NCBI GenBank assembly: GCA_022570795.1
Contig: JAKUDP010000012.1
Coordinates: forward strand, 372,001 to 436,000
Direction of reading: 5' to 3'
Source of the DNA: Sphaerulina vaccinii
Taxonomy: Eukaryota > Ascomycota > Dothideomycetes > Mycosphaerellales > Mycosphaerellaceae
DNA length: 64,000 nt
A model generated the notes under the pieces. The model did no database searches and was not told the DNA's origin. It worked only from the letters and a program-made list of their open reading frames with translations. This document shows positions 60,801 through 64,000 of the stretch, piece after piece (within the stretch, counting starts at the first letter, position 1; every line of letters starts with the position of its first letter). The position numbers and the translations under genes were made by a program.

Positions 60801-62184
60801 TTAACCCTTCGTAGCAAGTTGCTGCACCGAAGTGCATAAATTCAACCCGGAATACTTCGAATCAGTGCCGATCAGATATGCTGCGAGTCCGGCAACATGT
60901 GGTGCAGCCTGACTGGTCCCTGTCATTTCGATTGTACTGTTCGGACCAGTGTTGCCAGTTGAGAAGATTCGAAAACCTGGAGCGTGGACTGCGACTTTGG
61001 GACCGTAGTTTGAGAAGGGGTTGACGGACTATGCGTGGAGCTGGTTAGTGGGTGTTTGGGCGTTGAGAAGTGGTGTTTGACTTACGTTGATATATGTCAT
61101 TGATCCGATAGCGCATGCTCCTGTAGCTGAAGCTGGCGAAGTTGTGTTTGCGTCGACTGCGCCGTTGCCAGCAGCTACGACTACAAAGATTCCAGCGGTT
61201 GTCAGAGCGTTGACGGCATTGTTGAGAATTTTGTCGTAAGCACCCCCGAGACTCAAGTTGACGACTGAACGTTGCAGACGGTTATTCGTTGTGGCATCTT
61301 TGTAGACCCAGTCTAGAGCCTGCAGAATGATGGAAGTGTCAGTAGAACCATTGGCGTTGAGGACTTTGACAGAAATGAGTTTGGTCTTCTTTGCTACTCC
61401 GTAGGTATTGCCGCCTGCGATGCCTGCTATGTGCGTGCCTAGTGTCATCAGCGATGTCTAGATATGACTGCAGCTTTGTGCAGGCTTACCATGTCCATTA
61501 AGATCTGTAAAATCTTCTCCAGTCACGAAATTTGCTTCATTCGTGGCTCGACCTCCGAAGTCGTTATGAGCTGTGTAGATGCCCTGTGCAGTGAGAGTCA
61601 GCCTCTCGCCTATTTATCATCCAAGATCGATTGGCCACTCACAGTATCAAGAGCATACACATACGTTCCACTCCCGCCGGAAGAGTTGTACACGTACTCT
61701 GTCAGGTTCGTTGGGAAGTCTCGACTCGTGTAAGTCCACTGCTGACGCGAGATTCGATTCAATCCCCATGTACCATTCGTCTGAGCGACTGTAGGTCTTC
61801 GTACTGCCACGGCAATGCTCATGACCGTGGCAGGCTGGACAGTGACCAAGTTGCCATGCCGTGATAGGCGATTTATCGCAGTATCGTTTGCCTTGACAGT
61901 GAAGCCTTTTAGCTGACCTGAGACAAAACATAAGCATATGATCCTGAGATATCGAGTGATGTGTCTTTCCACATACCAAGATCAAAGGACGACTTTGTGT
62001 CAACCTTGATACCATAGCTCGTATTCAATTCTTGGATCAACCCGTTGTCCAGGACAGCATTCTGCGCGAGTTGAACAATCCACTTTCCAGGCACTATATC
62101 GCCATTGACATCTGCTCTCCTGACTATCTGGGCACCTGCATTGGCGGCTACTGCGTACAGGAGCAGGATGAGGATGGAGAACAT
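60801..62184 (-). CDS. Secreted subtilisin-like serine protease (proteinase K family)
   Basis: S8 endopeptidase of 385 residues as encoded. Five exons: 61977-62184, 61643-61917, 61490-61583, 61086-61438 and 60801-61028, all introns 51-59 bases. A signal peptide (MFSILILLLYAVAANAG) is followed by an I9 propeptide (PGKWIVQLAQNAV, KGFTVKANDTAINRL) and the catalytic domain: Asp160 (YVYALDTGIY, with introns close by), His192 (NGHGTHIAGIAGG), the oxyanion Asn in AAGNGA, and Ser349 (TGTSQAAPHVAG). The family normally continues for about 30 more residues past the observed stop; in-frame sequence of the expected type follows the TAA until a second stop at 60717-60719. The enzyme could be active but its C-terminus is shortened. 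Confidence 0.88.
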
Positions 62185-62783
62185 TATTAGCAAGGCATCT
62201 CAAAGTGATGAAACGCGGACACGGGGACGCGTCGAGGTGTAGTATTCGTGCAATAGCTGGAAGTGGTCGGTGGCGTGAAACTAGTTTGATGTTCTGGTAC
62301 CGAACGTTGGACGCCACCGAACTCAAAAAGTCGAGCCGCTGGTCTAGCGAGTAGTTGTGGTATATTCTGAGAAGTGATGGCAAGTCAGTCAGCTTCGAGG
62401 ACAGAATTGAAATGTCCAACAGCGAGGTTTGAGGACAAAGCAATTGTACTGCAACGCAAGGTCTTGCCAGCCAGCTCTGTGTGGGTTTCGAGACCATGTC
62501 TCACAGCAACCACTCTGAGTGTGAAGTGACATTCGCATCGCGCTACGTATGAGGCCCAGCTAGCTAGGTGCGGCGGAGTGGTTCGAGATGCGTAGCTGAC
62601 CTTGTCCTTTTCCTACCTGTATTGCAAAGAGCGTGACGGCGTGTCTGGATAAGCAATGCCATCATGGGCGGTCCGAGGATGGGGAGTGATGACAATTCTG
62701 CGATCATTATGATGTACTCTCCTCCTCTGCATGTCCAATTCGATACATCACACATGTCGCAAAGCTGAAGCCCATACAGCCCG
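62185..62783. other. Intergenic region between the subtilase and an F-box gene
   Basis: About 600 bases upstream of the subtilase. Contains the 10-mer TAGCGAGTAG at 62345-62354, about 160 bases before the subtilase ATG. The 62564-62863 frame overlaps the F-box gene in another phase; a 3' exon of that gene is possible but not proven. Confidence 0.4.
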
Positions 62784-63335
62784 TCATCGTAGAAATCTCC
62801 GACGCAGCTTACATGTCCATCCACCTGGTCTGTGGTCTCTTCTCTTCGCCGCATACAGTCCATTGCATTCGAAGAAGTGCTTTTGCCAGTCGTTCATTGC
62901 TATCCGTTGATTCTCTTCGCTCTCGAGTTCTCGTGCCCTCAACTTGCACGTTGACCTCTCGAACCTCGCGAAGCACACGACAGCAGACTCGGGCTCCATG
63001 TCTCGTGCAAGCAATACGAGCAGATTCTCCAGCGCGCCGGGCAGGAACAGCCAACGTCCAGAGCGAATGTGCTTTTCGTTACCTCTTAGATTGCGGCTAA
63101 GGTGAAACCAGCTGCGCATGCCGAGTATCTCTTTCAGGTGGTGACAGGTGAGCGCAAGTGTTGCCTCTGATTCCAGTGGGAGGAACGTGGCGATATGTTG
63201 AAGGATCTCGGTCGGTAGGGTTGTGAGGTGAAGTGTCGGCGTCGGAATGCTTGAGATTGGCTTTTCGTGCTGGGTCCCTTGATGGCGTCTCCCTGTGTGG
63301 CGTAGGACCATTGCGGCAAGTCGAGAGAAGGCCAT
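62784..63335 (-). CDS. F-box protein (183 aa)
   Basis: Short protein with an F-box-like motif in the middle: LTTLPTEILQHIATFLPLESEATLALTCHHLKEIL (residues about 38-72), expected to bind Skp1. It continues with HIRSGRWLFLPGALENLLVLLARDMEP and ends in a basic Arg-rich tail. A plausible splice donor (GTAAGC) near residue 175 suggests the true C-terminus may lie in an unidentified 3' exon. The family is variable in fungi and the target is unknown. Confidence 0.65.
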   Translation of the reverse strand: MAFSRLAAMVLRHTGRRHQGTQHEKPISSIPTPTLHLTTLPTEILQHIATFLPLESEATLALTCHHLKEILGMRSWFHLSRNLRGNEKHIRSGRWLFLPGALENLLVLLARDMEPESAVVCFARFERSTCKLRARELESEENQRIAMNDWQKHFFECNGLYAAKRRDHRPGGWTCKLRRRFLR

Positions 63336-63624
63336 CGTTTATATGTCAGTCGATCTTGATATAATGTTGAGGTGGAATGATTTTCGAAAAGTCCTAAATG
63401 ATCTTCAGGGGCGTAAACGCTAACATCCTCGCAAAGCTTGGCTTCACGACTGTTTGATGACAACACCTCAGGCACAGCAAGTATCAGATTGAGCTCCCGT
63501 ACAACATCTGCAAGTACCACAGCGGCCGTGCCGGGGCTCCAGGTAGACTAGTGCATGCGCGTTGTTTATCAGCGCTGCAAACTGCATTTGGTTCGTGCGC
63601 ACCTTAGGGACAACGATGACCAGA

Positions 63625-64000
63625 CTATCCTTGCAAAGCTGCAGCAGCAGCCGCCTCCAAGTCTCCGAAAGACTCAATCTCCATCTCCTGCTGGTCGAGG
63701 TCCTTCCTCTTGCCTTTCTCTTGAAACCACTTCGGCTTCTTCTGCGGTCTTTCATCCTCCTCGCTGCTGTCGTCGGCGCTCTCATCGCTGCCTCTTGTAT
63801 CGTTCAAGAAGTTTGCGAAATCATCTCTAGCGTCCTCAAGGCTGGCACCGCTACCATCGCTATCATCACCACTATCTTGCTGTGCCGCGGCCTTCTCCTT
63901 CTCCTTCTTCTTCTGCATCTTAGCTCTGCGCTTCTCCTTCGCAGTCGCCTTGTCTTCGACGTCTGCCCTCGCGGCACGCTCGGCTTCCTTCTCCAAGAAC
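63625..64000 (-). CDS. C-terminal part of a charged, probably nucleolar protein (Dbp4-like helicase?)
   Basis: Partial gene whose start lies beyond the right edge. The visible 125 residues are Lys/Glu-rich (KEKRRAKMQKKKEKEKAAA), then acidic and Ser-rich (GDDSDGSGASLEDARDDFANFL, SDESADDSSEEDE), then KKPKWFQEKGKRKD and the end MEIESFGDLEAAAAAALQG. The order basic coil, acidic stretch, KWF segment and a terminal DLEALA-like motif resembles the C-terminus of the ribosome-biogenesis DEAD-box helicase Dbp4/Hca4. No helicase motif is inside the window, so this is tentative. Other nucleolar proteins would look similar. Confidence 0.45.
   Translation of the reverse strand, partial: FLEKEAERAARADVEDKATAKEKRRAKMQKKKEKEKAAAQQDSGDDSDGSGASLEDARDDFANFLNDTRGSDESADDSSEEDERPQKKPKWFQEKGKRKDLDQQEMEIESFGDLEAAAAAALQG

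Noticed and set aside
1..64000. CRISPR array, prophage or autonomous transposon coding sequence
   Set aside because: No spaced identical repeats, no integrase, transposase or reverse transcriptase motif was seen, and the genome is eukaryotic.

Overview
The window is nuclear DNA of a filamentous ascomycete. The genes have short GT-AG introns with CTAAC/CTGAC-type branch sites, and they include a Zn2Cys6 regulator, CFEM and HsbA-type surface proteins and a hybrid histidine kinase. A 13-kb intronless dynein heavy chain gene is also typical of such fungi. Gene content, and a set of look-alike long introns resembling introner-like elements, point to Dothideomycetes, probably Capnodiales/Mycosphaerellales; the class is an inference from sequence alone.

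Layout: 1-3195 (-) hybrid histidine kinase, cut by the left edge; 3765-5886 (+) Zn2Cys6 factor; 5994-6221 (-) small unknown protein; 6541-7317 (+) unknown protein; 7702-9030 (+) class III aminotransferase; 9688-11841 (-) pepsin-like aspartic protease; 12751-14237 (-) ALG2 mannosyltransferase; 14648-16414 (-) APH-fold protein with altered catalytic loop; 17198-20298 (+) large E2 ubiquitin-conjugating enzyme; 20295-20993 (-) CFEM protein; 21450-34460 (-) cytoplasmic dynein heavy chain; 36013-36378 (+) small cysteine-rich secreted protein; 36861-37637 (-) second secreted protein; 38385-41942 (+) Prp22 splicing helicase; 42180-42721 (+) frame-broken HsbA-like gene; 42977-44011 (-) F-box gene with a decayed copy at 44474-45250 (-); 46040-46987 (+) AYR1-type reductase; 47162-47845 (-) F-box-like protein; 47880-48796 (-) frame-broken HNH-type protein; 49698-51751 (-) NEDD8 E1 subunit ULA1; 52003-53049 (+) ribose-5-phosphate isomerase; 53707-55787 (+) sugar transporter; 56498-57609 (+) short-chain dehydrogenase; 59407-60319 (+) unknown Ser-rich protein; 60801-62184 (-) subtilase with a probably premature stop; 62784-63335 (-) F-box protein; 63625-64000 (-) C-terminus of a charged, probably nucleolar protein.

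The genes do not form one pathway. Conserved housekeeping functions (glycosylation, dynein transport, splicing, neddylation and ubiquitylation, pentose phosphate pathway) are mixed with secreted or surface proteins, F-box genes and broken genes, the more variable part. The most interesting structure is not a gene. At least seven introns in four unrelated genes share an extended branch-site block (TTTCAGAGATACTTGCTAAC-like) and an upstream GAGCTCGA block, and are about twice as long as the other introns; they look like a family of multiplying introns. Two further long introns of the aspartic protease gene each contain a near-perfect inverted repeat of about 30 bp. An alternating array of short palindromes lies upstream of the dynein gene.

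Exon boundaries were placed by eye from reading frame, splice consensus and known protein families. Start codons and a few splice sites remain uncertain and are marked.
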